A stretch of DNA of 64,000 nt from Sphaerisporangium album. GTDB lineage: Bacteria > Actinomycetota > Actinomycetes > Streptosporangiales > Streptosporangiaceae. Under the pieces are notes generated by a model. That model made no database searches. It was not told the origin of the DNA and saw only the letters and a program-made list of their open reading frames with translations. A program made the translations under genes and the position numbers. Within the stretch, counting starts at the first letter, position 1. Each line of letters starts with the position of its first letter. Shown here piece after piece: positions 1-8,291 of this stretch. The DNA lies in contig NZ_QOIL01000001.1 in NCBI RefSeq assembly GCF_003323745.1, positions 310,001 through 374,000 of the forward strand, written 5' to 3'.

Positions 1-46
1 TTCAGCCGGTTCTCGCCTCGCTTGCAAGGCATACGAGGGAGCAGCA

Positions 47-829
47 ATGGCTGCCGAAGACCGCATCTTCCCCCAGACCGACGTCACCGCCGAAGACCTC
101 CTGCGTGAGCTCGCCGAGCCCGGCACCACCGAGGAGCGCGGAGCGCGGCTGCGCGAGTTGATAGTCGAGATGCATCTTCCCATGGCGCGGGAGATCGCCC
201 GCCGCTACCGCCACCGTGGCGAGCCCATGGAAGACCTGCTCCAGGCCGCGTACGTCGGCCTGATGAAGGCGATCAACGGGTTCGACGCCGAGCTCGGGCA
301 CAGCTTCAGAGGCTATGCCATGGTCACGATGACCGGCGAAGTCAAGCGGCACTTCCGCGACCGCACCTGGGCCGTACGGGTTCCGCGCCTCTACCAGGAG
401 CGCCGCTCCGAGCTCAACCGGCTCGTCGCCGACTTCACCCAGGAGCTCGGACGCTTCCCCACTGTCGCCGAGCTGGCCGAGAAGATGGGCATCTCCGAGG
501 AGGACATGCTCCTCACGATGGACGCCTCGGCCGCGTACAGCACCCTGTCGCTGGACGCCCCGATGGGCGCCGACGACGACGCCGCCGCGCTCGGGGACGT
601 GATCCCCGACGATGACGACGAGCTGGCCACGCTGGTCGACCGCGAGGCGATGAAGCCGCTGATCGACCGGCTGCCCGACCGCGAGCGCAACATCCTGCTC
701 CTGCGTTACTACGGCAACATGACGCAGGCCGAGATCGCCGCCGAGTTCGGCATCTCCCAGATGCACGTCTCGCGCATCCTCCGTAAGGTGCTGGACCAGC
801 TCCGTTCGCAACTCGTCGGCGCAAGCTGA
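47..829 (+). CDS. RNA polymerase sigma factor, SigF/SigB family (group 3)
   Basis: A 260-residue sigma factor that would direct RNA polymerase to a stress or developmental regulon. Region 2 is clear at about residues 55-115 (MEDLLQAAYVGLMKAINGFD, then the aromatic-rich RGYAMVTMTGEVKRHFRD stretch), region 3 follows around residues 120-165, and region 4 with its helix-turn-helix is at about 210-255 (LPDRERNILLLRYYGNMTQAEIA, ISQMHVSRILRK). The order and the acidic linker DDDDEL before region 4 fit the SigB/SigF/SigG family of actinomycetes. The ATG at 47 follows a GAGGGAG ribosome binding site. An RsbW-like ATPase starts 162 bases downstream on the same strand, which fits control by an anti-sigma kinase. 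The family is confident; which SigF paralogue this is cannot be told. Confidence 0.9.
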   Translation: MAAEDRIFPQTDVTAEDLLRELAEPGTTEERGARLRELIVEMHLPMAREIARRYRHRGEPMEDLLQAAYVGLMKAINGFDAELGHSFRGYAMVTMTGEVKRHFRDRTWAVRVPRLYQERRSELNRLVADFTQELGRFPTVAELAEKMGISEEDMLLTMDASAAYSTLSLDAPMGADDDAAALGDVIPDDDDELATLVDREAMKPLIDRLPDRERNILLLRYYGNMTQAEIAAEFGISQMHVSRILRKVLDQLRSQLVGAS

Positions 830-991
830 TTAGGCGGCCCTTCCGAGGGCACACAAACCCGCGGAACAGGGCTTACGCGAGGGGGCACCACCTTCGCGAA
901 GCGGTATCCCGGGGTATCTTCGTCGGAGTACGGCGCGGATGCCCCGGGCGTCGGGTGACCTAGGCTGATCGCTCTTGGAGGCGGTTATCGG

Positions 992-1441
992 GTGAACGAG
1001 GACGATATTCCTCCTCCCCGCTTCCTCGCGGACGGAAGCGGGGGGTCGTTGCTCCCGGGGGGCGTGACCGTCCGGGAGCTGACCTTCTGCGTCGCGGACC
1101 TTCCCGAGGTACGGGACTTCGCGGCGCTCCAGGCCCGCAGGGCGGGCATGGCGGAGGAGGATATCGGCGACTACCTCGTCGCCGTCAACGAGGTCGCCAC
1201 CAACGCCGTCACACACGGCTCGGCCAAGGCACGGCTGCGCGTGTGGTGCGAAGGTGGCGACCTGTTCATCGACGTCCACGACACCGGGCACTGGATCATC
1301 GAGGACCAGCCCGGCATGGTCGCGCCGCACGACTACTCCACGAGCGGCATGGGCCTGTGGGTGGCGCGGAGGCTCACCAAGGAGCTGATCCTCCGCACGG
1401 GCTTGAGTGGGACAAGCCTGACAATGCGCTTCCAAATCTGA
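992..1441 (+). CDS. RsbW-like ATP-binding anti-sigma factor / serine kinase
   Basis: A 149-residue protein made almost entirely of a GHKL (HATPase_c) fold. The N box is seen as NEVATNAVTHG, the G1-like box as DVHDTGHW and the G2 box as SGMGLWVARRL. Proteins of this size and pattern in actinomycetes are anti-sigma factors that bind a SigF-type sigma factor and are released by an antagonist protein. Its position just after a SigF-family gene supports that role. The start is GTG at 992, preceded by a GGAGG-like sequence (CTTGGAGGCGG). The N-terminal 25 residues are rich in proline and glycine and are probably flexible. No anti-anti-sigma (STAS) gene is seen nearby. Confidence 0.8.
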   Translation: MNEDDIPPPRFLADGSGGSLLPGGVTVRELTFCVADLPEVRDFAALQARRAGMAEEDIGDYLVAVNEVATNAVTHGSAKARLRVWCEGGDLFIDVHDTGHWIIEDQPGMVAPHDYSTSGMGLWVARRLTKELILRTGLSGTSLTMRFQI

Positions 1442-1457
1442 CAAATCCCTCTACGTT

Positions 1458-2843
1458 GTGCTCGGACGGGGTACGTCCAGGAGCATGTGGCAGCGAACTC
1501 CACGCATTCTCATCGTGGGCGGCGGCCACGTCGGCATGTTCGCCGCCCTGCGCCTCCAGCGCCGCCTGCGCCGCGGCGAGGCCCGCGTCACCGTCGCCGA
1601 CCTCGACTCCTACATGACCTACCAGCCCTTCCTGCCGGAAGCGGCTGCGGGGAACATCGAACCCCGGCACGTCGTCGTCTTCCTGCGCCGCGTACTGCCG
1701 AGCTGCGAGGTCCTCAGCGGCCGCGTTGAGCACGTCTACCTCGCCTCGCGAACCGCCCTGTTCCAGCCGGCCGCCGGGCCCGCGCGGGCGCTGGAGTACG
1801 ACTACCTCGTGTTCGCGCCCGGCTCGATCTCCCGCACCCTGCCCATCCCGGGCCTCGCCCGGTGCGGCATCGGCTTCAAGACCCTGGAAGAGGCCATCCA
1901 CCTGCGCAATCACGTCATCGCCCAGCTCGACCTCGCCGTCTCCACCACCGACGAGCGGGTACGGCGGCGGGCGCTCACCTTCGTCTTCGTGGGCGGCGGC
2001 TACGCGGGCGTCGAGGCCCTGGCCGAGCTGGAGGACATGGCGGCCGACGCCTGCCGCTACTTCCCCGGCATCGCGCGGCGGGACATGCGCTGGACGCTGG
2101 TCGAGGCCACCGACCGCATCCTGCCCGAGGTGGGCCCCGAGATGGGGGAGTGGACCGCCCAGCAGCTGCGCGGGCAGGGCATCGAGGTACGCCTCCGCAC
2201 CATGCTCAGGTCCACCGTCGACCACCACGTCATCCTCAGCGACGGCGAGGAGTTCGACGCCGGCACCCTCGTGTGGACCGCCGGCGTCAAACCCCACCCG
2301 TTGTGCGCGAGCGGCGACCTGCCGCTGGACGACAAGGGCCGGGTCAAGGTCGACGCGTGCCTCACCGTCGAGGGCACCCGGTTCGCCTTCGCCGCGGGCG
2401 ACTGCGCCGCCGTCCCCGACCTCACCCGGCCCGGGCAGACCACCCCGCCAAACGCCCAGCACGCCGTGCGGCAGGCCGCCCGGCTCGCCGACAACCTCGT
2501 CGCCACCCTGCGCCACGAGCCGCGCCGGCCGTACGCGCACCGCAGCGTCGGGTCGGTGGCGAGCCTCGGGCGGTACCGGGGGGTCGCCAACGTCTACGGG
2601 CACCGCCTGCGCGGGTTCCCCGCCTGGCTGCTGCACCGGGTCTACCACCTGTCGAAGGTGCCGACCCTCGACAAGAAGTCGCGCATCCTGGCCGACTGGA
2701 CCATGGGCTTCTTCTTCCGGCGGGAGATCGTCCCGCTGGGCGCCATGCAGGACCCGCGGCAGGAGTTCGAGTACGCCGCCCGCACGGCCCGCCAGGAGGC
2801 CGCCGAGCGCGTCCTGGCCCAGCCGGGAACCAGGACCAGCTGA
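1458..2843 (+). CDS. ndh: Type II NADH dehydrogenase (NAD(P)/FAD-dependent oxidoreductase)
   Basis: A 461-residue flavoprotein of the NDH-2 family, which passes electrons from NADH to menaquinone at the inner face of the membrane without pumping protons. The FAD-binding Rossmann motif lies near the N-terminus (ILIVGGGHVGMFAALRLQ), the second dinucleotide motif for NADH in the middle (FVFVGGGYAGVEALAELEDM), and the FAD-contacting AAGDCAAVPD motif near residue 315. The C-terminal part (about 375-440) has hydrophobic and basic segments that would form the membrane anchor. The GTG at 1458 has no good ribosome binding site; ATG at 1485 has AGGAG almost touching it, so the exact start is uncertain by nine codons. 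A strong bidirectional hairpin follows the gene. Confidence 0.85.
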   Translation: MLGRGTSRSMWQRTPRILIVGGGHVGMFAALRLQRRLRRGEARVTVADLDSYMTYQPFLPEAAAGNIEPRHVVVFLRRVLPSCEVLSGRVEHVYLASRTALFQPAAGPARALEYDYLVFAPGSISRTLPIPGLARCGIGFKTLEEAIHLRNHVIAQLDLAVSTTDERVRRRALTFVFVGGGYAGVEALAELEDMAADACRYFPGIARRDMRWTLVEATDRILPEVGPEMGEWTAQQLRGQGIEVRLRTMLRSTVDHHVILSDGEEFDAGTLVWTAGVKPHPLCASGDLPLDDKGRVKVDACLTVEGTRFAFAAGDCAAVPDLTRPGQTTPPNAQHAVRQAARLADNLVATLRHEPRRPYAHRSVGSVASLGRYRGVANVYGHRLRGFPAWLLHRVYHLSKVPTLDKKSRILADWTMGFFFRREIVPLGAMQDPRQEFEYAARTARQEAAERVLAQPGTRTS

Positions 2844-2915
2844 GGAACGCCTCCCGGACCCCGGACGGCGGAGGCGGTCGCATATGGGCGGGACGCAGAT
2901 GAAACCGGCGCATAC

Positions 2916-2953
2916 GAAAGGGCGCCGCCCAGGAACATAGACGGCGCCCTTTC
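2916..2953. terminator. Perfect 12-bp inverted repeat, likely terminator of ndh
   Basis: GAAAGGGCGCCG at 2916-2927 pairs perfectly with CGGCGCCCTTTC at 2942-2953 around a 14-base loop and ends in CCCTTTC. It sits 70 bases after the NADH dehydrogenase stop. Confidence 0.75.
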
Positions 2954-3001
2954 TCCAAGGCCGCGCCACCCCAGGCCCGGAGGGGCGTACGCGGCGCCTT
3001 G

Positions 3002-3059
3002 CACCGCCGGGGCACGTGCGGGGGCCTCCGTCTCGGGAGGCCCGGCGTGCCCGGCGGTG
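3002..3059. terminator. Second long GC-rich hairpin between convergent genes
   Basis: CACCGCCGGGGCACG near 3002-3016 pairs with CGTGCCCGGCGGTG at 3046-3059 (one bulge), with an inner GGGCCTCC/GGAGGCCC stem. It ends three bases from the stop of the reverse-strand CBS gene and probably terminates that operon. Confidence 0.65.
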
Positions 3060-3061
3060 GC

Positions 3062-3481
3062 TCAGCCGTTCGGGGGAGCCCCGCTGATCATCGAGAGCGT
3101 CGAGGCGGGCTCGCGTTCCAGCGCCACGTCCCCGAGGGAGACGATCCCCACGGGCCGGCCGTCCTCGACGACCGGCACCCTGCGGATCGCCTTCTCCCGC
3201 ATGAGCCGGACGACCTCGTCGGCGTCCTCCTCCGGACGGACCGTGACCGGCTCCGAGGTGCACAGAGTGCCGAGGGGCGTCGAGTCGGCGTCCCGGGCCT
3301 CCGCGACGGCGCGGATCACGATGTCGCGGTCGGTCACCACCCCGAAGAGCCGGTCGTCCTTGAGGACCAGCACGTCCCCGATGGCCTGGTCGCGCATCAG
3401 GCGGGCGGCCTTGGACACCGCCGCGTCGGCGGGCAGGCAGACCGGCCGGTGCGTCATGACGTCCCGTACCTTCAGGTTCAT
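3062..3481 (-). CDS. Tandem CBS-domain protein
   Basis: A 139-residue protein consisting of two CBS domains. The first begins at MNLKVRDVMTHRPVCL and ends at GVVTDRDIVIRAV; the second runs from LCTSEPVTVRPEED to PVGIVSLGDVALER. Stand-alone paired CBS proteins bind adenine nucleotides and act as energy-state sensors in actinomycetes. The open frame extends 35 codons further upstream, but the ATG at 3481 is preferred because GAGG lies just before it and the upstream residues are low-complexity proline/glycine. It is the last gene of a reverse-strand run that starts near 5561, 124 bases after the small membrane gene; it is unclear whether it shares that transcript. Confidence 0.8.
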   Translation of the reverse strand: MNLKVRDVMTHRPVCLPADAAVSKAARLMRDQAIGDVLVLKDDRLFGVVTDRDIVIRAVAEARDADSTPLGTLCTSEPVTVRPEEDADEVVRLMREKAIRRVPVVEDGRPVGIVSLGDVALEREPASTLSMISGAPPNG

Positions 3482-3605
3482 CCTCGACACCCCCTTGCTC
3501 CCAGGTGCTCCATCAGGGCCGTGGCCCGGCGGACCTCCGGGGCCGTGCGGATCCGCCAGGCGGTCCGCACGGCCGGTCCGGTCCACGTCTCAGCGGTTCG
3601 GTGCT

Positions 3606-3794
3606 TCAGCGGCGGGTGCGGCGGTAGCCCCCGCGCCAGGAGCCGACGCTGGACGTCCCGATCCCGGCCTGGTGCAGCGCCAGCAGGCACAGCCCGAGCG
3701 CGATCAGCGCGGTGGTCGAGATCCCGATGCTCGAACCGATGAGGGCCAGCAGGAAGGCGAGCCCGAAGACGATCGCCGCGACGATGGCAAGCAT
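3606..3794 (-). CDS. Small membrane protein (62 aa)
   Basis: A 62-residue protein with two closely spaced hydrophobic segments (MLAIVAAIVFGLAFLLALIG and STTALIALGLCLLALHQAG) and a basic tail ending YRRTRR. It is probably a two-helix inner-membrane protein. GAGG precedes the ATG at 3794, and the gene begins four bases after the stop of the preceding reverse-strand gene, so the two are likely translated from one message. No function can be assigned. Confidence 0.6.
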   Translation of the reverse strand: MLAIVAAIVFGLAFLLALIGSSIGISTTALIALGLCLLALHQAGIGTSSVGSWRGGYRRTRR

Positions 3795-3797
3795 GGG

Positions 3798-4736
3798 TTA
3801 CCTCGCTTCGTGACGGGCCGGGGAACCCCCGTGCCCTGCGGTGGTGTAGGAGAGCCCCACGAGCTCGTCCAGCAGGGAGCGGTACTCGCGCAGGGCGAGC
3901 CGCAGCTGCTCGGTGTCGCCCTGGTCGCTGTTCTTCCAGCGGTCGACCAGGCCCTGCCTGCGCGCGGTGAGCGTGGCCACGGCCTCCTCGACCAGCTCGT
4001 CGGCGCGCTGGACGGCGTCCCGCGGGTCGTCCACGAATCCGGCCTGCACCTCGCGCCACCGCTGCTGGAAGTCCTCGCTCCCCGCGCCGGTGTCCTCGGA
4101 GGCATGGTCGGCATCGTGGTCGTTCCTCGTCAGGACGGGGCCGGGCTCGACCTCGGGGCCGCCGGTCGTCAGGCCGTCGGCGCCCGCCCCCTCCCCCTCG
4201 ACGGGGTAGACGATCAGGTCCGACGACTCCGGCGGCTGGGCGTACTGCCCGGTCGGCACGAAGTCCAGGACGGGGTCCGGCGTATGCCGGGGCTCCGCCT
4301 CCAGCGGCGGCTCGTGGACGGGCAGGGAATCGGGGTCCCGCAGCGCGTCGTCCTGGTCCGCGGGCCGCCGGTCGGCGGCGTCCCGCGACTCGGCCGGGTC
4401 GGCGAGCTCGGTCCCGGGGGCGGCCGCGTGCGCGGGGTCGGGCGCCCCCGCCACACCGCCCGCGCGAGGCTCGTCCAGCGCCTTTCCCGGACGGTCGTAA
4501 ACGGCGGTGTCCAGCTGACGCCCGTCGTCGTCCCGATCGTCCATCGAACCCTGCCCGGCGCGATCGTGGGCGGCGAGATCGTCTCCCGTCCGCTCGTTCA
4601 GGTCGGTGTGGTCATATCCACCGCGCGGGTCGTCTCCGGCGTCCGCGGCAGAGGCCCGGTCGTCCAGCGGGCGCCCGGTCTCCGGGTCGCGGAGCGGCTC
4701 GTCTGCGGCGGTGGTGTCTCGGCGATAGGGTTCCAT
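3798..4736 (-). CDS. Acidic low-complexity protein with C-terminal helical domain, unknown function
   Basis: A 312-residue protein. Residues 1 to about 225 are hydrophilic and rich in Asp, Arg, Pro and Gly with little order expected. Residues about 225-305 form a predicted helical domain (FQQRWREVQAGFVDDPRDAV then LRLALREYRSLLDELVGL). The same layout, QxRWxEVQxxFVDxPxxAVxxAD followed by a YRxLxxEL helix, occurs in the next gene upstream (WTEVQERFVDAPGFAVTEAD, VHYRALFEELLED), so the two are paralogues joined to different tails. A GGAGG site precedes the start. The short spacing to both neighbours indicates an operon. I do not recognise a named family. Confidence 0.7.
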   Translation of the reverse strand: MEPYRRDTTAADEPLRDPETGRPLDDRASAADAGDDPRGGYDHTDLNERTGDDLAAHDRAGQGSMDDRDDDGRQLDTAVYDRPGKALDEPRAGGVAGAPDPAHAAAPGTELADPAESRDAADRRPADQDDALRDPDSLPVHEPPLEAEPRHTPDPVLDFVPTGQYAQPPESSDLIVYPVEGEGAGADGLTTGGPEVEPGPVLTRNDHDADHASEDTGAGSEDFQQRWREVQAGFVDDPRDAVQRADELVEEAVATLTARRQGLVDRWKNSDQGDTEQLRLALREYRSLLDELVGLSYTTAGHGGSPARHEAR

Positions 4737-4742
4737 CGCTGG

Positions 4743-5561
4743 TCAGCCTCCCTGGGCGTTACGGTTGGCGGTACGGCCTTCGGCCCGTCGAGCCGCGGCG
4801 TCCACGGTCTCCTGATCACGCGCGGGGGCGACGCGAGTGTCCGCGTGCTCCCGGCGCTCGCGCTCCTCACGCGCGGCGACGTCCAGCCCGTCCCCCCGGG
4901 CGGTGCCGTCGATTCGTCCTTCCCGCGCGGCGGCGTCCACGCGGTCATCGGCGTCGAGCCGGCCATCGGTGGTGCCGTCCAGCCGGTCGTCGCGGCGGGC
5001 GGCGTCCCTACGGTCTCCGGCCCGGCCGCCGGTCGTGTCCTCCAGCAGCTCCTCGAACAGGGCGCGGTAGTGCACCATGGCCTGGCGCAGCTCCTCGGTC
5101 GAGGCCTCCTGCCGCGCCGCGCGGCTGCTGATCTCGTGGGCCTTGCGGTAGTGGTCCAGCGTCGGCCCGTGGGCGACGGACAGGTCGGACACCTGCTGCT
5201 CGAACCCCTCGGTCGGGTACCCGCGGTCCGCCATGACGGCGGTCACCAGGTGGTCCGCCTCGGTGACGGCGAAGCCGGGAGCGTCCACGAAGCGCTCCTG
5301 GACCTCCGTCCACTTCTTGGCGTAGGTGGAGCGGGTCTCCGGGGCAAGCGGCCTGATGTCCAGCTCGGCGTGGCGCTGCTCCCTTTCGCGCAGTTCCTGC
5401 TCCGCCTCACGACGGCTCTCGCGCTCGCGCAGCGTGCGCTCGTATTCTGGGCCGAAGCGTTCTTGGAGCCGGCGCCTGCGCTGCTGCTGCGCCACGAGGT
5501 AGCCGACGGCCAGGATCGCCACCACCACGGCTACAACGACGGCCACCCAGGTGATGGTCAT
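4743..5561 (-). CDS. Membrane-anchored protein with coiled coil and paralogous helical domain, unknown function
   Basis: A 272-residue protein. It begins with one membrane segment (MTITWVAVVVAVVVAILAVG), followed by a highly charged probable coiled coil (residues 27-65, runs of Arg/Glu), then a helical domain related to that of the downstream gene (about 80-170), and ends in a repetitive Asp/Arg/Gly tail in which units such as DRLDGTTDGRLDADDR recur. The chosen ATG at 5561 has GGAGG six bases upstream; the frame stays open for 76 more codons but those lack a ribosome site. It looks like the first gene of a three- or four-gene reverse operon. The function is unknown; a surface or septum scaffold is only a guess. 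Confidence 0.7.
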   Translation of the reverse strand: MTITWVAVVVAVVVAILAVGYLVAQQQRRRRLQERFGPEYERTLRERESRREAEQELREREQRHAELDIRPLAPETRSTYAKKWTEVQERFVDAPGFAVTEADHLVTAVMADRGYPTEGFEQQVSDLSVAHGPTLDHYRKAHEISSRAARQEASTEELRQAMVHYRALFEELLEDTTGGRAGDRRDAARRDDRLDGTTDGRLDADDRVDAAAREGRIDGTARGDGLDVAAREERERREHADTRVAPARDQETVDAAARRAEGRTANRNAQGG

Positions 5562-5828
5562 GTCTGCCTCCGGGTTTGTCTGCGTTTGTAACCCCCCGAC
5601 TGCCCACGACAAGCCCCCCAAAACAGCTCCAACCCTCACCCCCGCGCCGTCACCTCCGAAAACCCCTACCTGGCCGCACCCGACAACGGATGAGATCTGC
5701 ACACCTCGCCCCGCGACCACCTTCAGGGCATGGAGGCCGCCACGCACGCGGGCACCACGCCCCTCGTCCCGGGAGGGGACCCGGGCCACCCGGACCGCCC
5801 TATCTACGAAGGCCCAGAGCTTACGAAC

Positions 5829-6287
5829 TCACTGAGCATCGGAAGGCTTGGTGGTCGTCCCGCTGCCGGACTCTCCCAGGGCTCGCAACGCCTCGTTGAG
5901 CACGGCCTCGATATGGGACGTCCCCTCCACAGGCCGCTCGTAAAACCCGTCTTCATAGCTGTAGCCCACGTCCAGGCCGCTCTCAGCGAGCCTCCGCGCC
6001 CACCTGAGCGCCGTATTGACCTTCGCCTGCGGAACGTGGGCGCCCTGCGCGATGGCCGACAGGTTCCGGAGGTTGGTCGCCGGCCCGGTCTGGTTGTGCA
6101 CCCGGTTCAGCTTCCACGGAAGCGCCCGCCCGTGATCGAGCATCGGCTTGGCCAGTCCGGCCGTCCGCTTCGCCTGCAGGATGCCCGACTCCGTCACCCC
6201 GAAGTGCGCGGCCAACTCGGCGTTCGACCGCCCCGTGGCGACGAGCCGCCGCAACTCCTCACGATCTATGTGAGCCTTCCGCCCCAT
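5829..6287 (-). CDS. Putative helix-turn-helix DNA-binding protein
   Basis: A 152-residue protein. Residues 5-45 resemble a short helix-turn-helix (DREELRRLVATGRSNAELAA, HFGVTESGILQAKRTAGL). The middle part resembles a second DNA-binding helix pair (NLRNLSAIAQGAHVPQAKVN). The C-terminus is acidic and mixed. The start at 6287 (MGRKAHIDREEL) is preferred over an upstream ATG because the extra 61 residues are glycine-rich and unlike protein. It lies next to the tRNA-Pro gene, facing away from it. The family is not recognised. Confidence 0.55.
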   Translation of the reverse strand: MGRKAHIDREELRRLVATGRSNAELAAHFGVTESGILQAKRTAGLAKPMLDHGRALPWKLNRVHNQTGPATNLRNLSAIAQGAHVPQAKVNTALRWARRLAESGLDVGYSYEDGFYERPVEGTSHIEAVLNEALRALGESGSGTTTKPSDAQ

Positions 6288-6470
6288 ACGCCCATCCCGC
6301 CCTCTCCACGCCCGCGACGTTCCCCCGCCCCCATGATCCCGCTCAAGCCAGGCCTCCACCATCCCGCACCCCCAGCCCCACAAGCCATCCGAAGCCCCGC
6401 CCCCACCGCCTCGCGTACGCACGACCCCTAGATCTGCGCTAAGGTTGTTCTCGCTCGCCAAGGCGAGCAA

Positions 6471-6547
<77 letters not shown>

Positions 6548-6564
6548 GGTAGTGCCTGGTCGGC

Positions 6565-6597
6565 AAGGGTGTCACGAGATCACGTGGCACCCTTTCT
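6565..6597 (+). terminator. Terminator after tRNA-Pro
   Basis: AAGGGTG (6565-6571) pairs with CACCCTT (6588-6594), with an inner CACG/CGTG stem, and the run TTT follows. It lies 18 bases beyond the tRNA. Confidence 0.75.
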
Positions 6598-6722
6598 CGT
6601 TCCCCGGGGTGACCGACCTCCGACGTCCGCGCGGCGGCCCGGCTCCAGTCAAATGCGGCTGATCCCTGGATCGCATGGAACATCCGCCGTACAAATCATG
6701 ATCTTTCCGATAGGAAGGCGTC

Positions 6723-7415
6723 GTGACTAACGATCAACGGCATGGCAGTCGATGGCAGGGCCGCTCGCGTATGACCCGTCCAGTAGAGATCCTTGTGCGC
6801 GCCCTGGCGGTCGGAGCGGGATTCGGCGCGGCAACGTCCCTCGTGAACGCTCTCTCCAACAGCTACGCCGACCTTGAAAGCCGTGCCTATACCACCAGCG
6901 GGTGGTCAATCGCGGAAATCATGAGCGTGCTGCTCGACTCCGGCTGGGCTTGGGCGGGTTTGGCCGTCGCAGTGGGGTGGCTGGTCACACACGCCGGGGA
7001 GAGCCGTCCCACAGCACTGGCGCAAGGCGGTGCTGCCGCTGGTGCACTGGCCCTGCTTGCGGCCACAGCCGCCTACAGCATCGTGGACACCATCCGAAGC
7101 GGCGGGCAGTTCCCCTGGTACGAGTCCGAACCGCCCCTGTGGTGGGTCGCCGGTGTCGTCTTCGGAGCGCCCTTGGGTGCCGTTGGTGCATGCGTCAAGC
7201 GATCCGGAGCGATCGGTTTGCTCGCGAGATTGACCGTGCCGGTCGGCGCCGCCGTACAGATGGTCGTGCTCCCGCCCGGCAGGAACGAGGTGATCGAGAC
7301 CATAGGGAAGACGATCGTATGGACGGCGGCTGCCGCGAGTATCGGCTTCATCGTCGTTCGCTTCCTCCTCGTGGAGCGACGTCGGCGCTCTCTGGCAGCT
7401 GCGGAGTCGCCGTAA
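6723..7415 (+). CDS. Multi-pass membrane protein, unknown function
   Basis: A 230-residue protein with about five hydrophobic segments: near residues 22-42, 70-88, 100-118, 143-160 and 208-226. The N-terminus and the tail after the last helix (VERRRRSL) are basic, which places the ends inside the cell. The GTG start at 6723 has AGGAAG seven bases upstream. No family motif is recognised. The gene stands alone, with a clear hairpin after it. Confidence 0.65.
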   Translation: MTNDQRHGSRWQGRSRMTRPVEILVRALAVGAGFGAATSLVNALSNSYADLESRAYTTSGWSIAEIMSVLLDSGWAWAGLAVAVGWLVTHAGESRPTALAQGGAAAGALALLAATAAYSIVDTIRSGGQFPWYESEPPLWWVAGVVFGAPLGAVGACVKRSGAIGLLARLTVPVGAAVQMVVLPPGRNEVIETIGKTIVWTAAAASIGFIVVRFLLVERRRRSLAAAESP

Positions 7416-7458
7416 AAGGAGTGGAGCGCGTCCGCAACTCTTCGCCCCAGACGACGAA

Positions 7459-7485
7459 GCGGCCCACCCCGAAGGGACGGGCCGC
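7459..7485 (+). terminator. Hairpin after the 6723 membrane gene
   Basis: GCGGCCC (7459-7465) and GGGCCGC (7479-7485) form a 7-bp GC stem with a 13-base loop, 44 bases after the stop codon. Confidence 0.55.
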
Positions 7486-7567
7486 CCTGATGACATAGAG
7501 AAAATGGTCCGCACGGCGGCCCGCGGTGCGGTTCCGCCCTTCGTGGGGGTATGGGTGGCGGGAGTGG

Positions 7568-7878
7568 TCAGCCGGCGGCGTGATCGGTTCGGGCGCGGGT
7601 CTGGGCGAGCCGGTAGGAGTCGGTGCCGGTCTCGAGGATGGTCCCGCCGAAAGTGAGGCGGTCGACGATAGCGGCGCAAAGGCGTGGGTCGGTGAAGGTC
7701 TTGGCCCAGCCGCTGAAGGCTTCGTTGGAGGCGATGGCCAGGCTGTTCTTCTCCTCGCGCTCGGTCAGCACCTGAAACAGCAGTTCGGCGCCGCGTCGGT
7801 CCAGTTCCATGTAGCCGAGCTCGTCGATGCGGAGGAGGTCGACGCGGCCGTAGCGGGCGATGGTCTTGTTGAGCTGCT
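7568..7878 (-). pseudogene. IS21-family IstB remnant (C-terminal part)
   Basis: Reading the reverse strand from about 7878 gives an IstB ATPase tail: LNKTIARYGRVDLLRIDELG (Walker B region), then MELDRRGAELLFQVLTERE and a conserved FGGTILETGTDSYRLA ending. The N-terminal two thirds, including Walker A, is missing and no IstA lies beside it. Its sequence differs clearly from the intact IstB at 61864-62670, so it comes from another IS21 subgroup. The break at about 7880 abuts the truncated secreted-protein gene. Confidence 0.8.
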
Positions 7879-7882
7879 CTGC

Positions 7883-8134
7883 TCACCGGTGCGCGGTGCC
7901 GCTGTAGTACAGCGTGACGGTGCCGTACGCCTGGCCGGCCTTCGCGCCCTTCGTCAGGGGATAGGTGGCCACCTTGGGGTACGAATGTCCGCAGGAGCCC
8001 TGGGGTAGGGCCTGCGCGGGACCGGCGGACACCAACGTGAGGGCGGCCGCCGTGGCTAAGGTCATAGCGGCCGCGAGCCATCGAGTGATCTTCAAGATTC
8101 TCGCCTGACTGTCCAGGAGAGGGTTGCCGGCCAT
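7883..8134 (-). pseudogene. Secreted peptide gene truncated at the IS21 remnant
   Basis: An 83-codon frame whose product has a signal peptide (hydrophobic core MTLATAAALTLVSAGPAQA, cleavage likely after AQA) and a short mature part with one Cys pair candidate and a strand-like TVTLYYSGT ending. It stops exactly where the IstB remnant begins, so the original C-terminus appears to be lost. The ATG at 8134 lacks a good ribosome site; an internal TTG (KITRWLAAAM onward) would give a more standard signal peptide. It may still yield a small exported peptide. Confidence 0.5.
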
Positions 8135-8291
8135 CCCTGACGAGCACGTTCGGGCGGTCACGCCAGCATGGCCGCCTTTGGAGGAAGACGCGCGCTGCGG
8201 GTATTGGAGTCGTCCGGGGCGGAGACCGGGGGGTAGTTCCGGCGTCCGGTGAGTTCGTGACCTCCTCCGGTCTTCGCTGACCGCGGCCGGG

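Noticed and set aside
3057-5591. An 844-codon open frame on the forward strand
   Set aside because: It is antisense to three reverse-strand genes with ribosome sites and membrane or coiled-coil features; its translation is low-complexity Val/Arg/Gly with no domain.
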